From contig NZ_BCYR01000005.1 of NCBI RefSeq assembly GCF_001598295.1, positions 248,001 through 312,000 of the forward strand: 64,000 bases of DNA. The letters run 5' to 3'. The stretch comes from Klebsiella ornithinolytica NBRC 105727 = ATCC 31898. GTDB lineage: Bacteria; Pseudomonadota; Gammaproteobacteria; Enterobacterales; Enterobacteriaceae. A program made the position numbers and the translations under genes. The notes under the pieces are model-generated. The model saw nothing but the letters and a program-made list of their open reading frames with translations. It ran no database searches and had not been told where the DNA came from. This document shows positions 48,514-59,176 of the stretch, in pieces (the stretch's first letter is position 1; each line of letters starts with the position of its first letter).

Positions 48514-48548
48514 TAAAAAAAGCCCCTCAGCCTGAGTGCAGGAGGGGC
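48513..48548 (-). terminator. Terminator between IutA-like gene and ycfJ
   Basis: GCCCCTC (48522-48528) and GAGGGGC (48542-48548). The A-run at 48515-48521 gives a T-run on the minus strand, so it mainly terminates ycfJ. Confidence 0.85.
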
Positions 48549-48568
48549 AAATAACAGTCACGTCTTTT

Positions 48569-49108
48569 TTACGCTTTGTTGTTAAGGACCAGCTGGCCGT
48601 TACTGTCCAGCGGAATCTGCGTACCGGGATCGTGTTCCATGCGGATTTTTCCCTGCTGATCGCCGATTTTGTAGGTCACATCGTAGCCCAGCATTTTGTC
48701 CGACTTGTCGTACACCGTTTTACAGCGCTGCTGGGTGGTGGTGTAGGTATCCCCTTCCTGCATCGAGCCCTGAATCTGGTTACCGGCATAACCGCCGCCC
48801 AACGCGCCCACTACGGTCGCCACGCTGCGACCACGACCGCCGCCAAACTGATGGCCGATGACCCCGCCGGCAACGGCGCCAAGAACGGAGCCGGCGATGC
48901 GGTTTTCATCCTGCACCGGACGACGATGGGTCACGGTGACGTTACGGCATTCCTGACGCGGAGTTTTTACGGTCTCTTTTATCGGTGTACTGGACACCAC
49001 TTGCGCATATTGCGGGCCACGATCTAAGACGTTAAGACCAGCGACAGCTGCAACACCCAGCGCGGCAGCCACGCCAATCCCTATACCCGCCAACATTGAT
49101 TTATTCAC
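48569..49108 (-). CDS. ycfJ: Glycine-zipper 2TM domain protein YcfJ
   Basis: 179 residues from GTG 49108 with GGAGGATACCCC upstream. N-terminal membrane anchor LAGIGIGVAAALGVAAVAGL, then a glycine-zipper stretch AGSVLGAVAGGVIGHQFGGG and VVGALGGGYAGNQIQGS, and a C-terminal domain with KMLGYDVTYKIGDQQGKIRM. Envelope protein of unknown function (17-kDa surface antigen-like family). Confidence 0.92.
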   Translation of the reverse strand: MNKSMLAGIGIGVAAALGVAAVAGLNVLDRGPQYAQVVSSTPIKETVKTPRQECRNVTVTHRRPVQDENRIAGSVLGAVAGGVIGHQFGGGRGRSVATVVGALGGGYAGNQIQGSMQEGDTYTTTQQRCKTVYDKSDKMLGYDVTYKIGDQQGKIRMEHDPGTQIPLDSNGQLVLNNKA

Positions 49109-49270
49109 GGGGTATCCTCCCTTGTTGCTGATAGAAACAATTCTGCTATCGACCCGGGAACCTTGCAAATGAGAAAGCGGATGAAAAATGCGAGGAAAAG
49201 CGGAAAACGGAGTGGATTCAGAGGAATCTGAGATGTTATGCGTTCAATGACAGACAGAAATTCTGTCGTT

Positions 49271-49295
49271 GAGCCGGCAAGGAGATAACCGGCTC
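49271..49295. other. Hairpin downstream of ndh
   Basis: GAGCCGG (49271-49277) pairs with CCGGCTC (49289-49295). No T-run; lies between the ndh stop and ycfJ, perhaps a weak terminator or mRNA stabiliser. Confidence 0.4.
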
Positions 49296-49362
49296 GACGT
49301 TAGCCTTGTCACAATCCCGAGCGCGCCTGGCGGCACAACCCGGGAATGAGGCAAACAGATAC

Positions 49363-50667
49363 TCAGTGCAGCTTCAGACGGGGACGAATGATGCGGTTGA
49401 TGCGACCTACCAGCATCATCAGGCCGGTCTTGCAGTAGCCGTGCAGCGCGATCTGGTGCATACGGTACAGAGAGATATAGACGAAGCGCGCAATACGTCC
49501 TTCAACCATCATTGAACCGCGCATCAGGTTGCCCATCAGGCTCCCGACGGTCGAGTAGTTGGAGAGCGAAACCAGCGAACCGTGATCTTTGTAGACGTAG
49601 GACTTCAGCGGTTTGTCTTTCATCTGCGCCAGAATATTATTCAGCGCGCAGGTCGCCATCTGGTGAGCCGCCTGGGCGCGCGGCGGCACAAATCCGCCTT
49701 CCGGACGCGCGCAGGATGCGCAGTCGCCGATCGCATAAATATCCGGGTCAAGCGTCGTTTGCAGCGTTGGCTGAACCACCAGCTGGTTAATGCGGTTGGT
49801 TTCCAGACCGCCGATCTCTTTCATAAAGTCCGGCGCTTTGATCCCCGCCGCCCAGACCATCAGGTCGGCATTAATGAACTCGCCGTCTTTGGTGTGCAGA
49901 CCGTTGGCATCGGCGCTGGTCACCATGGTTTTCGTCAGGACGCGCACGCCAAGCTTTGTCAGTTCATTGTGAGCGGCGCCGGAAATACGCGGCGGCAGCG
50001 CAGGAAGAATACGCTCACCCGCTTCAACCAGGGTCACGTTCAATGCCTCGTTAGTCAGCCCTTTATAACCGTAGCTGTGCAGCTGCTTCACCGCGTTGTG
50101 CAGTTCAGCCGAGAGCTCAACGCCGGTTGCCCCGCCGCCCACGATCGCGATATTGACTTTGCCGTTGGCGCCGAGGTTAGCCGAGTATTTCAGGAACAGG
50201 TTCAGCATTTCCTGATGGAAACGACGCGCCTGGTGCGGGTTATCAAGGAAAATACAGTTCTCTTTGACGCCCGGAGTATTAAAATCGTTAGAGGTACTGC
50301 CCAGCGCCATCACCAGCGTGTCGTACGGCAGTTTGCGCTCGGCGACCAGCAGCTCACCCTTCTCGTCACGCAGCTCGGACAGCGTAATGGTTTTCGCTTC
50401 ACGGTTAATATCCGCCACTGAACCCAGCTGGAACTGGAAACCGTGGTTGCGGGCGTGGGCCAGATAGCTCAGCGCATCGACACCTTCATCGAGCGAACCG
50501 GTCGCCACTTCATGCAGCAACGGCTTCCACAGATGGCTATGATTACGGTCCACCAGCGTGATTTTCGCTTTTTTGTTACGCCCCAGCTTTCTCCCCAGCT
50601 GAGTCGCCAGTTCCAGTCCACCGGCACCGCCACCTACGATTACGATTTTTTTCAATGGTGTAGTCAC
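49363..50667 (-). CDS. ndh: NADH:quinone oxidoreductase type II
   Basis: Membrane-associated flavoenzyme that oxidises NADH without proton pumping. 434 residues, two Rossmann motifs ([18 protein letters not shown] at the N-terminus for FAD and [18 protein letters not shown] in the middle for NADH), FAD-closing DIYAIGDCA, and a C-terminal amphipathic membrane anchor. Preceded by an FNR site, which in E. coli represses ndh without oxygen. Confidence 0.97.
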   Translation of the reverse strand: MTTPLKKIVIVGGGAGGLELATQLGRKLGRNKKAKITLVDRNHSHLWKPLLHEVATGSLDEGVDALSYLAHARNHGFQFQLGSVADINREAKTITLSELRDEKGELLVAERKLPYDTLVMALGSTSNDFNTPGVKENCIFLDNPHQARRFHQEMLNLFLKYSANLGANGKVNIAIVGGGATGVELSAELHNAVKQLHSYGYKGLTNEALNVTLVEAGERILPALPPRISGAAHNELTKLGVRVLTKTMVTSADANGLHTKDGEFINADLMVWAAGIKAPDFMKEIGGLETNRINQLVVQPTLQTTLDPDIYAIGDCASCARPEGGFVPPRAQAAHQMATCALNNILAQMKDKPLKSYVYKDHGSLVSLSNYSTVGSLMGNLMRGSMMVEGRIARFVYISLYRMHQIALHGYCKTGLMMLVGRINRIIRPRLKLH

Positions 50668-50801
50668 GAGACCCCCTAAAAATATTAACCAATTGTTAAT
50701 TAAAAGTTATATAAATAGCTCTTATTTAACAACAAGTTACAGCAGTGAAACCATTCAGCGAAATTGAGAATACCATGAACGGGTCATTGGTCATACCAAA
50801 A

Positions 50802-50815
50802 TTGATATGCATCAA
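50802..50815. promoter_or_regulatory. FNR box upstream of ndh
   Basis: TTGATATGCATCAA is a perfect TTGAT-N4-ATCAA palindrome, 135-148 bases upstream of the ndh start codon. Confidence 0.88.
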
Positions 50816-50857
50816 GTTTTACCGCCTGTTTTTTAACCATGCCATCACCGGCGACAT

Positions 50858-50890
50858 AAAAAAAGCCCGCCGTATTCACATACGACGGGC
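50858..50890 (-). terminator. ycfP terminator
   Basis: GCCCGCCGTA (50865-50874) and TACGACGGGC (50881-50890) with one mismatch; T-run on the minus strand from A7 at 50858-50864. Confidence 0.88.
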
Positions 50891-50907
50891 CGGAGGCCGG
50901 GAGCAGA

Positions 50908-51450
50908 TCAGCCTAGCGTCTTAAAGGCTTTTATCCGCTGCAGATGGGGTGAGATGTTTTTGAATTTGTGGGTCTGCTCATGATCCCAGATGATTTCATA
51001 GTAGTGATGCAGCAGGTCGGCGGAACGCTGGCTGTCCAGCGCTTCGTCCTGGCGGGAGAGTATCACCAGACAACGATCGCGGTTTTTCTCGCGGAAATTG
51101 TTGACGCACTTGGTCCCGATATCAGCATACTCTTCAGGCCTGTCGATCTTCCCTTCCATGTTTTCCGCAGGAAACAGATTGGGGTTAAAAATAGCCTGAC
51201 GCACATCGCAAAGGAAACCGATCCGTTCCGCCCAATAGCCGCCCAGACCGACGCCGCAAATCAGCGGCCGATCGTCAGTATTAAGCTGCAGCATTTTATC
51301 GACTTCTTTTAACAAGTGCTGCATATCATGTTTTGGGTGCCGCGTACTGTAGCTTATCAGACGCACATCGGGATCGATAAACTGCAGCTGCAGCACCTTC
51401 TCATGGTTTCCGGGACTGTTTGAGTCAAAACCGTGTAAATAGATAATCAT
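50908..51450 (-). CDS. ycfP: YcfP, alpha/beta-hydrolase-like protein (UPF0227)
   Basis: 180 residues. YqiA/YcfP family: [18 protein letters not shown] at the N-terminus, nucleophile elbow replaced by [10 protein letters not shown] (Gly in place of the usual Ser), and late His in HEQTHKF. Esterase activity is therefore doubtful. Start 51450 has GGTGAGGATGCG upstream. Follows nagZ by 26 bases in the ycfP-nagZ-thiK-lpoB-ycfL-hinT cluster. Confidence 0.92.
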   Translation of the reverse strand: MIIYLHGFDSNSPGNHEKVLQLQFIDPDVRLISYSTRHPKHDMQHLLKEVDKMLQLNTDDRPLICGVGLGGYWAERIGFLCDVRQAIFNPNLFPAENMEGKIDRPEEYADIGTKCVNNFREKNRDRCLVILSRQDEALDSQRSADLLHHYYEIIWDHEQTHKFKNISPHLQRIKAFKTLG

Positions 51451-51476
51451 CGCATCCTCACCAGACTTCAGGTCAA

Positions 51477-52499
51477 TTACGCAGACTTCGCCTCTTGCCA
51501 ACGCGCGTGGAGCTGCTCCAGCTGCGCATTAACCGTCTTCCAACGGGCAGAATCCCTTAACTCCTGACGGGTAAATGAACCTTTATGATACAATTTCGTA
51601 ACACGCTCTGCTTTGATCGGCGACAGGTTATCCAGCACGCTGACCGCACCCTTACGATTATTGCAGACCAGGATCATATCGCAACCTGCATCCAGCGATG
51701 CCTGCCCGCGTTCGGCATAGCTGCCCATGATCGCCGCCCCTTCCATCGACAGATCGTCAGAGAAGATCACCCCATCGAAACCCAGTTCACCGCGCAACAC
51801 CGTCTTGAGCCAGTGCGCTGAACCGCTGGCCGGGCGCGGATCCACATCGCTGTAGATAACGTGGGCAGGCATAATGGCGTCGAGACGATTTTCCGCCACC
51901 AGGGTGCGGAAAACCGCCATATCCCGGGCCCGAATCTCGGCTTCAGCACGCGGATCTCGCGGCGTCTCTTTATGCGAATCCGCGGTCACTGCGCCGTGTC
52001 CCGGGAAGTGTTTCCCGGTGGTTTTCATTCCCGCCTCGTGCATTCCGTCGATAAAGCGGCGGGCGATAGCCAGCGCTTTATCCGGATCGTCATGATAAGC
52101 GCGTTCACCGATCGCGGCACTGATGTGGCCGACATCGAGAACCGGCGCAAAGCTGATATCGATATCCATCGCGATCATCTCGCTGGCCATCAGCCAACCG
52201 GCCTGAGCCGCCAGCGCGCCGCCCTCTTCCATCCCCAGTAGCGCCGCAAAAGATTGCGCGGCCGGCAGTCGGGTAAACCCCTCGCGAAAGCGCTGAACGC
52301 GACCGCCTTCCTGATCGACGGCCACCACCAGATGATTGCGCGAAGCCTCGCGGATCTGGCGCACCAGCTCCCGCAGTTGGGCCGGATCGTGATAGTTGCG
52401 GGTGAATAAAATCAGCCCGCCCACCAGCGGATGAGCGAGAATCTCACGCTCTTCCGCATCCAGTTCAAACCCTTCGACATCCAACATTACCGGACCCAC
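51477..52499 (-). CDS. nagZ: Beta-N-acetylglucosaminidase NagZ
   Basis: Cytosolic family-3 glycosidase that removes GlcNAc from anhydro-muropeptides in cell-wall recycling; its products signal AmpC induction in species that have ampR. 340 residues. [18 protein letters not shown] holds the Asp-His dyad and SDDLSMEGA the nucleophile Asp. GTG start 52499 with AGAGG upstream matches E. coli ([10 protein letters not shown]). Confidence 0.96.
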   Translation of the reverse strand: MGPVMLDVEGFELDAEEREILAHPLVGGLILFTRNYHDPAQLRELVRQIREASRNHLVVAVDQEGGRVQRFREGFTRLPAAQSFAALLGMEEGGALAAQAGWLMASEMIAMDIDISFAPVLDVGHISAAIGERAYHDDPDKALAIARRFIDGMHEAGMKTTGKHFPGHGAVTADSHKETPRDPRAEAEIRARDMAVFRTLVAENRLDAIMPAHVIYSDVDPRPASGSAHWLKTVLRGELGFDGVIFSDDLSMEGAAIMGSYAERGQASLDAGCDMILVCNNRKGAVSVLDNLSPIKAERVTKLYHKGSFTRQELRDSARWKTVNAQLEQLHARWQEAKSA

Positions 52500-52519
52500 A
52501 CTGACCTCTCTTATCCTTT

Positions 52520-53338
52520 TCATTCTTTGCCTAACTGACACCATGTTTCATCTGCCAGCGTGATAAATTGCCGGTCGCCGGTCTGCTGCCAGCGGCGTTC
52601 ATACCAGCCCGCCATCAGCAATATGACCCAGGGACGCCAGCGTTGTACCTGTCGCCACAGCAGCCGCTCATCAATATGTGCCAGCCGGGCATATGCGGTG
52701 ACCAGCTGGCGATGCGCCGTCGGCGCAATCCACACCGCGGCCAGCTCCAGCGCAATGTCGCCATCGCCCGCATATTCCCAGTCGATCAACCGCGGCCCCG
52801 CTTTCGTATGGACAATATTGCCGGCGTGCACATCCATATGTAGCGGCGCCAGCCGCAGAGGGCGAGGCTCGCCGCGCTGCAACAAACGTTTATGCCAACG
52901 CAACCACAGCGGCGTGCGCCGCGCAGGATCGCAGGCCAGCCAGTAGCGTTCAAGCAGCGGTGCCAGCGCCACACGCCAGCCCAGACGCGGCTGCCGGTGC
53001 AGATGATACAATAACCCTGCCAGCCGCGGGCACTCCGGAAGCGTGCTTTTCATCTCGCCGTCGCAATATTCCACCGCCAGCCATCCCGGCGAATAGAAAA
53101 GCGGCGCGGGGACGACGGTCTTCGGCAGGCGAGACAGGGTGCGGTACTGGCGGAGGAATTCACGGGCGGGAGCGTCGGGGTCGTGCGGCTGGCGCAGGAC
53201 CAGCCGCCGGACGCCGTCGCTGATAATACAGCTGCCGCCGCTCAGGCCATTCTGGCCCAGGCCGGCGACAGGTGAATAGCGGGGAAAAAAGCGCGACAAC
53301 ACCTCATCGCGCGTCAGTTTACTGTTGCTGAACGGCAC
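52520..53338 (-). CDS. thiK: Thiamine kinase
   Basis: Phosphorylates salvaged thiamine to thiamine monophosphate. 272 residues, APH/choline-kinase fold: GLSGGSCII at about 31-39, catalytic [12 protein letters not shown] (about 176) and [18 protein letters not shown]-terminus ([19 protein letters not shown]) matches E. coli ThiK and overlaps the lpoB end by 20 bases. Confidence 0.93.
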   Translation of the reverse strand: MPFSNSKLTRDEVLSRFFPRYSPVAGLGQNGLSGGSCIISDGVRRLVLRQPHDPDAPAREFLRQYRTLSRLPKTVVPAPLFYSPGWLAVEYCDGEMKSTLPECPRLAGLLYHLHRQPRLGWRVALAPLLERYWLACDPARRTPLWLRWHKRLLQRGEPRPLRLAPLHMDVHAGNIVHTKAGPRLIDWEYAGDGDIALELAAVWIAPTAHRQLVTAYARLAHIDERLLWRQVQRWRPWVILLMAGWYERRWQQTGDRQFITLADETWCQLGKE

Positions 53339-53963
53339 CTTTACCTGACCAAATAATCTCGCCGGTCTGAACCAGCATCAGCTGCATTTTCAGCTCAGGT
53401 GAATTGACGTTGCCGGTCGCATTTGAGTACAGCACGTACTGAGCTCCCACGGTACGGGCAATCCCCATCGCTTTGCTGCGGCTGCCGAGACTATCCTGAG
53501 GGGATAAACCCAGCTGCTGTTTTGCCACGCCCAGCTGCTGGGCAGACACCAGCGTAAATTTGCCATTCCCGCTCAGGGCATTGCGCAACGCCGTCGTCGC
53601 CTCTCCGGCGTTTAGCGTGCCGTTGGTGCGGTTATTCACGCTGTCGACCAGCAGAATACTTCCCGCATTGACGCCGCCTGCCTGCAGCATTTGCCCCACC
53701 ATCGGTTGTACCGCCGCATTCCAGTCATAATGACGCACGCGCGGCGCGGGCTGTGCCGGCTGCTGCTCGTGTTCAATCGGCCCGGGCTGCCCCGGAATAG
53801 TCGGAACCGTAGGTACGGTTGGTACCGTCGGCTGCGGCTGGGCGGGCTGCGTTGGCTTCGGCTGCGCCTCCTCAACGGGAGCGGGCTCCTGACGTTGCCC
53901 CACGCACCCAGCAAGGAATATCGCCAGTGCCGTGATTAACGCGTAGCGACACATTTTAATCAT
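53319..53963 (-). CDS. lpoB: Penicillin-binding protein activator LpoB
   Basis: Outer-membrane lipoprotein that activates the synthase PBP1b through the periplasm. Signal peptide with lipobox LAGC (Cys near 20), a Pro/Gln/Thr-rich linker including [11 protein letters not shown] repeats at about 45-60, then the globular domain ([13 protein letters not shown] to [12 protein letters not shown]). 214 residues; start 53963 or 53954. Confidence 0.95.
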   Translation of the reverse strand: MIKMCRYALITALAIFLAGCVGQRQEPAPVEEAQPKPTQPAQPQPTVPTVPTVPTIPGQPGPIEHEQQPAQPAPRVRHYDWNAAVQPMVGQMLQAGGVNAGSILLVDSVNNRTNGTLNAGEATTALRNALSGNGKFTLVSAQQLGVAKQQLGLSPQDSLGSRSKAMGIARTVGAQYVLYSNATGNVNSPELKMQLMLVQTGEIIWSGKGAVQQQ

Positions 53964-53975
53964 TACAATTACCCC

Positions 53976-54350
53976 TTACAGATAAAGATACAGGCGGGCC
54001 TTATGCGCCCCCAAAATATTCGCGCTACCGTACAAGGTGACAGAAGAGTGCGCAGGCACCGTGATACTCCGGGCCGGCTCCAGCGGATGCATTTCCAGTC
54101 CTCTGGCGTCATACCAGAAGAAGCGGTAATGCACGATGATCGGTTCCTGTCGTTCATTAAACAGTCTGGAAGTGGCGGTTGCCTGAATCTCTGAGGCCGT
54201 GACCTCTGGCGCATCGGCGCTGATGCCCGCCGCCAGCACGTTGGATTCCATCACCAGAGTCTGCTGTTCACCCACGGGGATTTCCGCATGGGAACCGCAC
54301 CCGACCAGGAGCACAGCCGCCAGAAGCGGGCCGAAATGAGCTGCGCGCAT
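53976..54350 (-). CDS. ycfL: YcfL family lipoprotein
   Basis: 124 residues. Signal peptide ending in lipobox LVGC, then a beta-rich DUF1425 domain (YRFFWYDARGLEMHPLEPA, YGSANILGAHKARLYL). Function unknown; conserved between hinT and lpoB. Ends 12 bases before lpoB. Confidence 0.92.
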   Translation of the reverse strand: MRAAHFGPLLAAVLLVGCGSHAEIPVGEQQTLVMESNVLAAGISADAPEVTASEIQATATSRLFNERQEPIIVHYRFFWYDARGLEMHPLEPARSITVPAHSSVTLYGSANILGAHKARLYLYL

Positions 54351-54353
54351 CGA

Positions 54354-54710
54354 TTAACCTTTGTGAGCCAGCATCGGACCTAGCGGGCGACCGCCCAGCA
54401 GGTGCATGTGGATATGGTAGACTTCCTGGCCGCCGTGGCGATTGCAATTGACAATCAGACGATAGCCATCGTCAGCAAGACCCTCATCACGCGCAATTTT
54501 TGCCGCCACGGTCATCATGCGCCCCAGCGTCAGTTCATGTTCAGCGGTCACATCGTTGACGGTAGGAATCAGGATATTGGGGACAATCAGAATGTGGGTC
54601 GGCGCCTGCGGGGAAATATCGCGAAAAGCGGTCACCAGTTCATCCTGATAAACCATATCCGACGGGATCTCCCGGCGAATGATTTTGCTAAAAATCGTTT
54701 CTTCTGCCAT
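54354..54710 (-). CDS. hinT: Purine nucleoside phosphoramidase HinT
   Basis: HIT-family hydrolase of AMP-lysine and related phosphoramidates. 118 residues with the catalytic triad motif [10 protein letters not shown] (His-x-His-x-His) at about 100-109 and N-terminal [12 protein letters not shown]. First gene of the hinT-ycfL-lpoB-thiK-nagZ-ycfP run. Confidence 0.96.
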   Translation of the reverse strand: MAEETIFSKIIRREIPSDMVYQDELVTAFRDISPQAPTHILIVPNILIPTVNDVTAEHELTLGRMMTVAAKIARDEGLADDGYRLIVNCNRHGGQEVYHIHMHLLGGRPLGPMLAHKG

Positions 54711-55069
54711 GACTGATTCCTTATTAATTTTTATACCGTGCTCTGGCCTGCCTCTGCAGATAAACGCGGATGCACAGGATTCGCCTAAGAGTATGAGCGA
54801 GTTACTCCTCCTCTTTCAACCTGAATGCGCTTTTTCTTATCCCGCGGCGCTGTTAGCTGCTGATGGATTAATCATATCTCCGGTGAATGCGTTTAACCGA
54901 AGCGCTAATTGCCGTTTCTGATAACACTTCTTACTTCTGTTTACACATTAAATACTAATGCGTATATTTCTCATTTGTATTCACTATTGGATGCGGTGCG
55001 CTTCCAGACACGATATGACCGTGGCCGTAGAGTCCCGGCACATAACAATAACTATTTGATTAAGGGTTT
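54711..55069. other. hinT-fhuE intergenic region
   Basis: 359 bases with the divergent promoters. AT-rich from 54930. I looked for a Fur box before fhuE; the best stretch (TATATTTCTCATTTGTATTC near 54963) matches the consensus only about half-way. No coding signal. Confidence 0.5.
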
Positions 55070-57265
55070 ATGATGCTTCTCACGATTAATTCCCGGGATC
55101 GGCGTATCGCGCCGTCCCTGCTGGCCGTTGGTATTGCGCTGGCGCTTCATCCCGGCCTCAGTATTGCCGCCGCCGATACCGACGATACCATCATTGTAGA
55201 AGGTACAACGGAAATCAGGCCTGATGCCCAACAGCAGGATTACAGCGTTAAAACCACCACCACTGGCACTAAACTGCTATTAGTACAACGGGATATCCCA
55301 CAATCCGTCAGTGTCATCAGCCAGCAGCGCATGCAGGACCAGGAACTCAACACTATCGAACAGGTTCTGGATAATACGACCGGCGTGAGCGCATCCCGCG
55401 TTGACACCCATCGTACTAACTTTTATTCCCGCGGCTTCTTCGTCAGCAACTTTGCGTATGAAGATATGCCAACGTTCCTCGATAACCGATGGAACTTCGG
55501 CGATACCGCTGGCGATACGGCAATTTATGACAAAATCGAAGTAGTACGCGGCGCGGCGGGGTTAATGAGCGGCACGGGCAACCCTTCAGCCTATGTCAAC
55601 ATGGTACGTAAGCATGCCGACAGTAAAGAATTTAAAGGCTCGGTTTCTGCCACCTATGGCAGCTGGAACAATCAACGTTATGTATTGGATCTCCAGGCTC
55701 CGTTAACCGAGTCGGGCAACGTCCGGGGACGGGTCATCACCGGCTACCAGGATAAGGATTCGTGGGTTGAACGTAACCACTATCGTAAAAAATTCATCTA
55801 CGGCGTCGTGGATGCGGACGTCACGGATTCCACCACTCTTTCGTTGGGCTATGACTATCAGGAGAGTGAGGAAGACAGCCCGACCTGGGGCGGTTTCCCG
55901 TCAATGTTCAGCGATGGCAGCAAGACCCATTTCCGTCGAGGCTTTAACACCGCGGCCGACTGGACCTACTCTAACGTCGATTCAACCAAAATCTTCGCCA
56001 ACCTCACACAGCGCTTTGATAACGGCTGGGAAGCCAAAATCAATACCATGCACGCGGAAACCAACTTTGACAGCAAGTTAATGTATATCGACGGTTATCC
56101 CGATAAAGCAACGGGACTGTATGACGCATCCAAATGGTATGGCGCCTGGGGCGGCTGGAACAAGGGTCAACGTAAACAGGACTCAGTAGACGCATTCGTA
56201 CGCGGCGGGTACAACCTGCTGGGCCGCCAGCATGAAGTCATGTTCGGCGGCAGCTATAGCCGCCAGCGCAATAACTATGACAACGCCTATCCGGTTAACG
56301 ATAACTATGGCCTGATGGACGTTGGCAGTATTTACGACTATAACGGTAAGCTGTCCGACCCGGCATGGTCCAATTTTGCGCTCTATCAGCGCGACGTGAT
56401 CCGGCAGAAATCCCTGTATGCCGCGTCGCGCATCTCCCTTGCGGATCCGCTGCACCTGATCCTTGGCGCCCGCTATACAGAGTGGAGCGCTAAATATAAC
56501 CTCGAGCGCCAGCCGGATGAAATCCGTCACGCAAAATTCGACGACGTGACCCCGTATGCCGGCCTGATTTATGACATCGACGATACCTGGTCCGTTTACG
56601 CCAGCTATACCTCTATCTTCCAGCCGACCGGCCAGCGCGATATCAATAGTGTGTTCCTCGATCCGACGACCGGTAAGAGCTATGAAACAGGCGTGAAAGG
56701 TGACTGGTTCGACACTCGTCTGACAGCAACGGTATCCCTCTTCCGTATTGAACAGGACAACGTCGCCGTGAATACCGGGACAACAATTCCAGGTTCTGGC
56801 GGCCAGACGGCATATAAATCTGTCGATGGCACCGTCAGCAAAGGGATTGAATTTGAGCTGAACGGTGCGCTGACCGATAACTGGCAATTAACCTTTGGCG
56901 GCAGTCGCTACGTTGCAGAAGATGAAGACGGAAATGCGGTTAACCCAAGCCAGCCGCGTACCTCACTGAAGTTGTTCACCCGTTACCAGTTGCCAGTGTT
57001 GCCGGCATTGACCATCGGCGGCGGCGCGCGCTGGCAGAATAAAACCTGGCAAGAGCTTGATAATGGCCCGAACAACGTCAGCACGATTACCCAAAGCGGT
57101 TACACGATTATCGATCTGTTCACCCGCTACCAGGTGAGTAAAAACTTTGCCGTGCAGGGCAATGTCAACAACCTGTTCGACAAAGAGTACTACGACTATC
57201 TGGGTAGCTACGGCGTGTATGGTGCGCCACGCAACTTCTCAGTTAATGCCAGCTACAGCTTCTGA
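55070..57265 (+). CDS. fhuE: TonB-dependent ferric siderophore receptor FhuE
   Basis: Receptor for coprogen, ferrioxamine B and rhodotorulic acid. 731 residues: signal peptide ending near SIAAADTDD, TonB box DTIIVEG, plug to about residue 165 (DIPQSVSVISQQRMQDQ, TTGVSASRVDTHRTNFYSRG, GAAGLMSGTGNPSAYVNMVR), barrel with closing RNFSVNASYSF. Same position next to ptsG as in E. coli. Two adjacent ATGs (55070, 55073) possible. Confidence 0.93.
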   Translation: MMLLTINSRDRRIAPSLLAVGIALALHPGLSIAAADTDDTIIVEGTTEIRPDAQQQDYSVKTTTTGTKLLLVQRDIPQSVSVISQQRMQDQELNTIEQVLDNTTGVSASRVDTHRTNFYSRGFFVSNFAYEDMPTFLDNRWNFGDTAGDTAIYDKIEVVRGAAGLMSGTGNPSAYVNMVRKHADSKEFKGSVSATYGSWNNQRYVLDLQAPLTESGNVRGRVITGYQDKDSWVERNHYRKKFIYGVVDADVTDSTTLSLGYDYQESEEDSPTWGGFPSMFSDGSKTHFRRGFNTAADWTYSNVDSTKIFANLTQRFDNGWEAKINTMHAETNFDSKLMYIDGYPDKATGLYDASKWYGAWGGWNKGQRKQDSVDAFVRGGYNLLGRQHEVMFGGSYSRQRNNYDNAYPVNDNYGLMDVGSIYDYNGKLSDPAWSNFALYQRDVIRQKSLYAASRISLADPLHLILGARYTEWSAKYNLERQPDEIRHAKFDDVTPYAGLIYDIDDTWSVYASYTSIFQPTGQRDINSVFLDPTTGKSYETGVKGDWFDTRLTATVSLFRIEQDNVAVNTGTTIPGSGGQTAYKSVDGTVSKGIEFELNGALTDNWQLTFGGSRYVAEDEDGNAVNPSQPRTSLKLFTRYQLPVLPALTIGGGARWQNKTWQELDNGPNNVSTITQSGYTIIDLFTRYQVSKNFAVQGNVNNLFDKEYYDYLGSYGVYGAPRNFSVNASYSF

Positions 57266-57394
57266 TCTATCGATTTAAGCTGTTCTCTACCAGTCAGTCC
57301 CCGCTCGTGAATAATATGGCGGGGGCTGTTTCATCCCCGATATCATCCATCTCGTCTCTTATTCACCTGTTCATCCGCGGCCCAAGGCAGCAAT

Positions 57395-57418
57395 AAAAAA
57401 GGCAGCCAGTTGGCTGCC
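57395..57418 (-). terminator. ptsG terminator
   Basis: GGCAGCC (57401-57407) and GGCTGCC (57412-57418), loop AGTT, with T6 on the minus strand. Confidence 0.9.
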
Positions 57419-57439
57419 TTAGTCTCCCCACATCACGAC

Positions 57440-58873
57440 TTAGTTGCTGCGGATGTATTCATCCATTTCAGTTTTCAGGTTATCGGATTTGGTCCCGAAG
57501 ATTGCCTGAACACCTGAACCTGCAACAACCACACCAGCAGCGCCCAGTTTTTTCAGGCCAGCCTGATCAACTTTCGCTACGTCGGCCACGCTGACGCGCA
57601 GACGGGTGATGCATGCATCAAGGTTAGTGATGTTGTCTTTACCGCCGAACGCTGCAATCAGTGCCGGAGCCATTTCGCTGGTCGCACCGGCTTTGCTGTC
57701 TTCAGTGGTATCTTCACGACCCGGAGTTTTCAGGTCCAGTGCTTTAATCAGCACGCGGAAGATAACGTAGTAGACGATGGCATAGCAGATACCGACGATC
57801 GGGAACAGCCACAGCTTGCTGCTGTTACCAGCCAGGACGATGAAGTCGATCAGACCGTGAGAGAACGACGTACCATCACGCATACCCAGCAGGATACAGA
57901 TCGGGAAGGCCAGACCGGCAAGAATTGCGTGGATAACGTACAGAATCGGCGCAACGAACATGAAGGAGAACTCGATCGGCTCGGTGATACCGGTCAGGAA
58001 CGAGGTCAACGCTGCGGAGATCATGATACCGCCCACTTTCGCGCGGTTTTCCGGCTTAGCGGAGTGCCAAATCGCGATAGCAGCAGCCGGCAGGCCGTAC
58101 ATTTTGAACAGGAAGCCACCGGACAGTTTACCCGCAGTCGGGTCGCCTGCCATATAACGAGGGATATCGCCGTGGAAGACCTGACCTGCCGCGTTGGTGT
58201 ATTCACCAATCTGCATCTGGAAAGGAACGTTCCAGATGTGGTGCAGACCAAACGGTACCAGGCAGCGTTCGATGAAGCCGTAGATACCGAACGCCACAAC
58301 CGGGTTCTGGTATGCCGCCCACTGAGAGAAGGTCTGGATAGCAGTACCGATCGGTGGCCAGATGAAGGACAGGATCACGCCGGTGAAAATAGCGGCGAGA
58401 CCGGAGATAATCGGAACAAAACGCTTGCCCGCAAAGAAGCCCAGATATTCAGGCAGCTTGATACGGTAGAAGCGGTTGAACATGTACGCTGCAATAGCAC
58501 CAGAGATAATACCGCCGAGTACGCCGGTATCAGCCAGGTGTTTGGCCGCAATTTCTTCAGCAGGTAAATGCAGAACCAGCGGCGCAACGACCGCCATGGT
58601 TTTCACCATGATGCCGTAAGCAACAACGGAAGCCAGCGCAGATACGCCGTCGTTATTGGTGAAGCCAAGCGCCACACCGATAGCGAAGATCAATGGCATA
58701 TTGGCAAAGACTGAACCGCCTGCTTCTGCCATAACGTGGGAAACAACGGCTGGCAGCCAGCTGAAGTTTGCGGAACCGACGCCCAGCAGGATACCTGCGA
58801 TAGGCAGCACGGAGACCGGCAGCATCAGCGATTTACCGACCTTCTGCAGGTTAGCAAATGCATTCTTAAACAT
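57440..58873 (-). CDS. ptsG: Glucose-specific PTS enzyme IIBC
   Basis: Imports and phosphorylates glucose. 477 residues: EIIC membrane domain about 1-390 with the substrate loop [12 protein letters not shown], then the EIIB domain with the phospho-Cys in [11 protein letters not shown] (about 421). Start 58873 ([18 protein letters not shown]) is the family start. The leader retains the SgrS-binding sequence, and Mlc- and CRP-like sites lie upstream. Confidence 0.97.
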   Translation of the reverse strand: MFKNAFANLQKVGKSLMLPVSVLPIAGILLGVGSANFSWLPAVVSHVMAEAGGSVFANMPLIFAIGVALGFTNNDGVSALASVVAYGIMVKTMAVVAPLVLHLPAEEIAAKHLADTGVLGGIISGAIAAYMFNRFYRIKLPEYLGFFAGKRFVPIISGLAAIFTGVILSFIWPPIGTAIQTFSQWAAYQNPVVAFGIYGFIERCLVPFGLHHIWNVPFQMQIGEYTNAAGQVFHGDIPRYMAGDPTAGKLSGGFLFKMYGLPAAAIAIWHSAKPENRAKVGGIMISAALTSFLTGITEPIEFSFMFVAPILYVIHAILAGLAFPICILLGMRDGTSFSHGLIDFIVLAGNSSKLWLFPIVGICYAIVYYVIFRVLIKALDLKTPGREDTTEDSKAGATSEMAPALIAAFGGKDNITNLDACITRLRVSVADVAKVDQAGLKKLGAAGVVVAGSGVQAIFGTKSDNLKTEMDEYIRSN

Positions 58874-58899
58874 AATTGAGAGTGCTCCTGAGTATTTGG
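58874..58899 (-). promoter_or_regulatory. ptsG ribosome site and SgrS pairing region
   Basis: The mRNA reads ACTCAGGAGCACTCTCAATT before the ATG, the sequence that the sRNA SgrS pairs with in E. coli to block ptsG translation under glucose-phosphate stress. It is conserved to the base as far as I recall it. Confidence 0.75.
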
Positions 58900-58969
58900 T
58901 GCTTTTTACGTTTTCACGCATTGGCACGGGGGGAGAACCGTGCCGTGGACAGGACATCTAAGCGCCCTT

Positions 58970-59027
58970 TATTTATTACACAGAGTAAAATAATTGACGG
59001 AATCATTGTTTGACGGCTATCACGTTT
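58970..59027 (-). promoter_or_regulatory. ptsG promoter control region (Mlc-like and CRP-like sites)
   Basis: On the minus strand, TTATTTTACTCTGTGTAATA (58975-58994) resembles the E. coli ptsG Mlc operator, and CGTGATAGCCGTCAAA (59009-59024) its CRP site. Confidence 0.65.
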
Positions 59028-59083
59028 CAATCAGTCAGCGTTGAAAAATTTACACCAACTTACATAAGCCGTGTCTGGATGTT

Positions 59084-59120
59084 GCAAAAAACCCTTCACC
59101 GCCCATTTTGTGGCGGTGAA
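59084..59120 (-). terminator. ycfH terminator
   Basis: TTCACCGCC (59095-59103) and GGCGGTGAA (59112-59120), followed on the minus strand by GGGTTTTTTGC. It separates ycfH from ptsG. Confidence 0.82.
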
Positions 59121-59176
59121 CTTTACTCGCTTTACCTATTAATTACGAGCCTTAAAATAATAGAAAGATCGGCAGG

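Noticed and set aside
54955-54985. Fur box in front of fhuE
   Set aside because: Only about half of the positions match the 19-base consensus.
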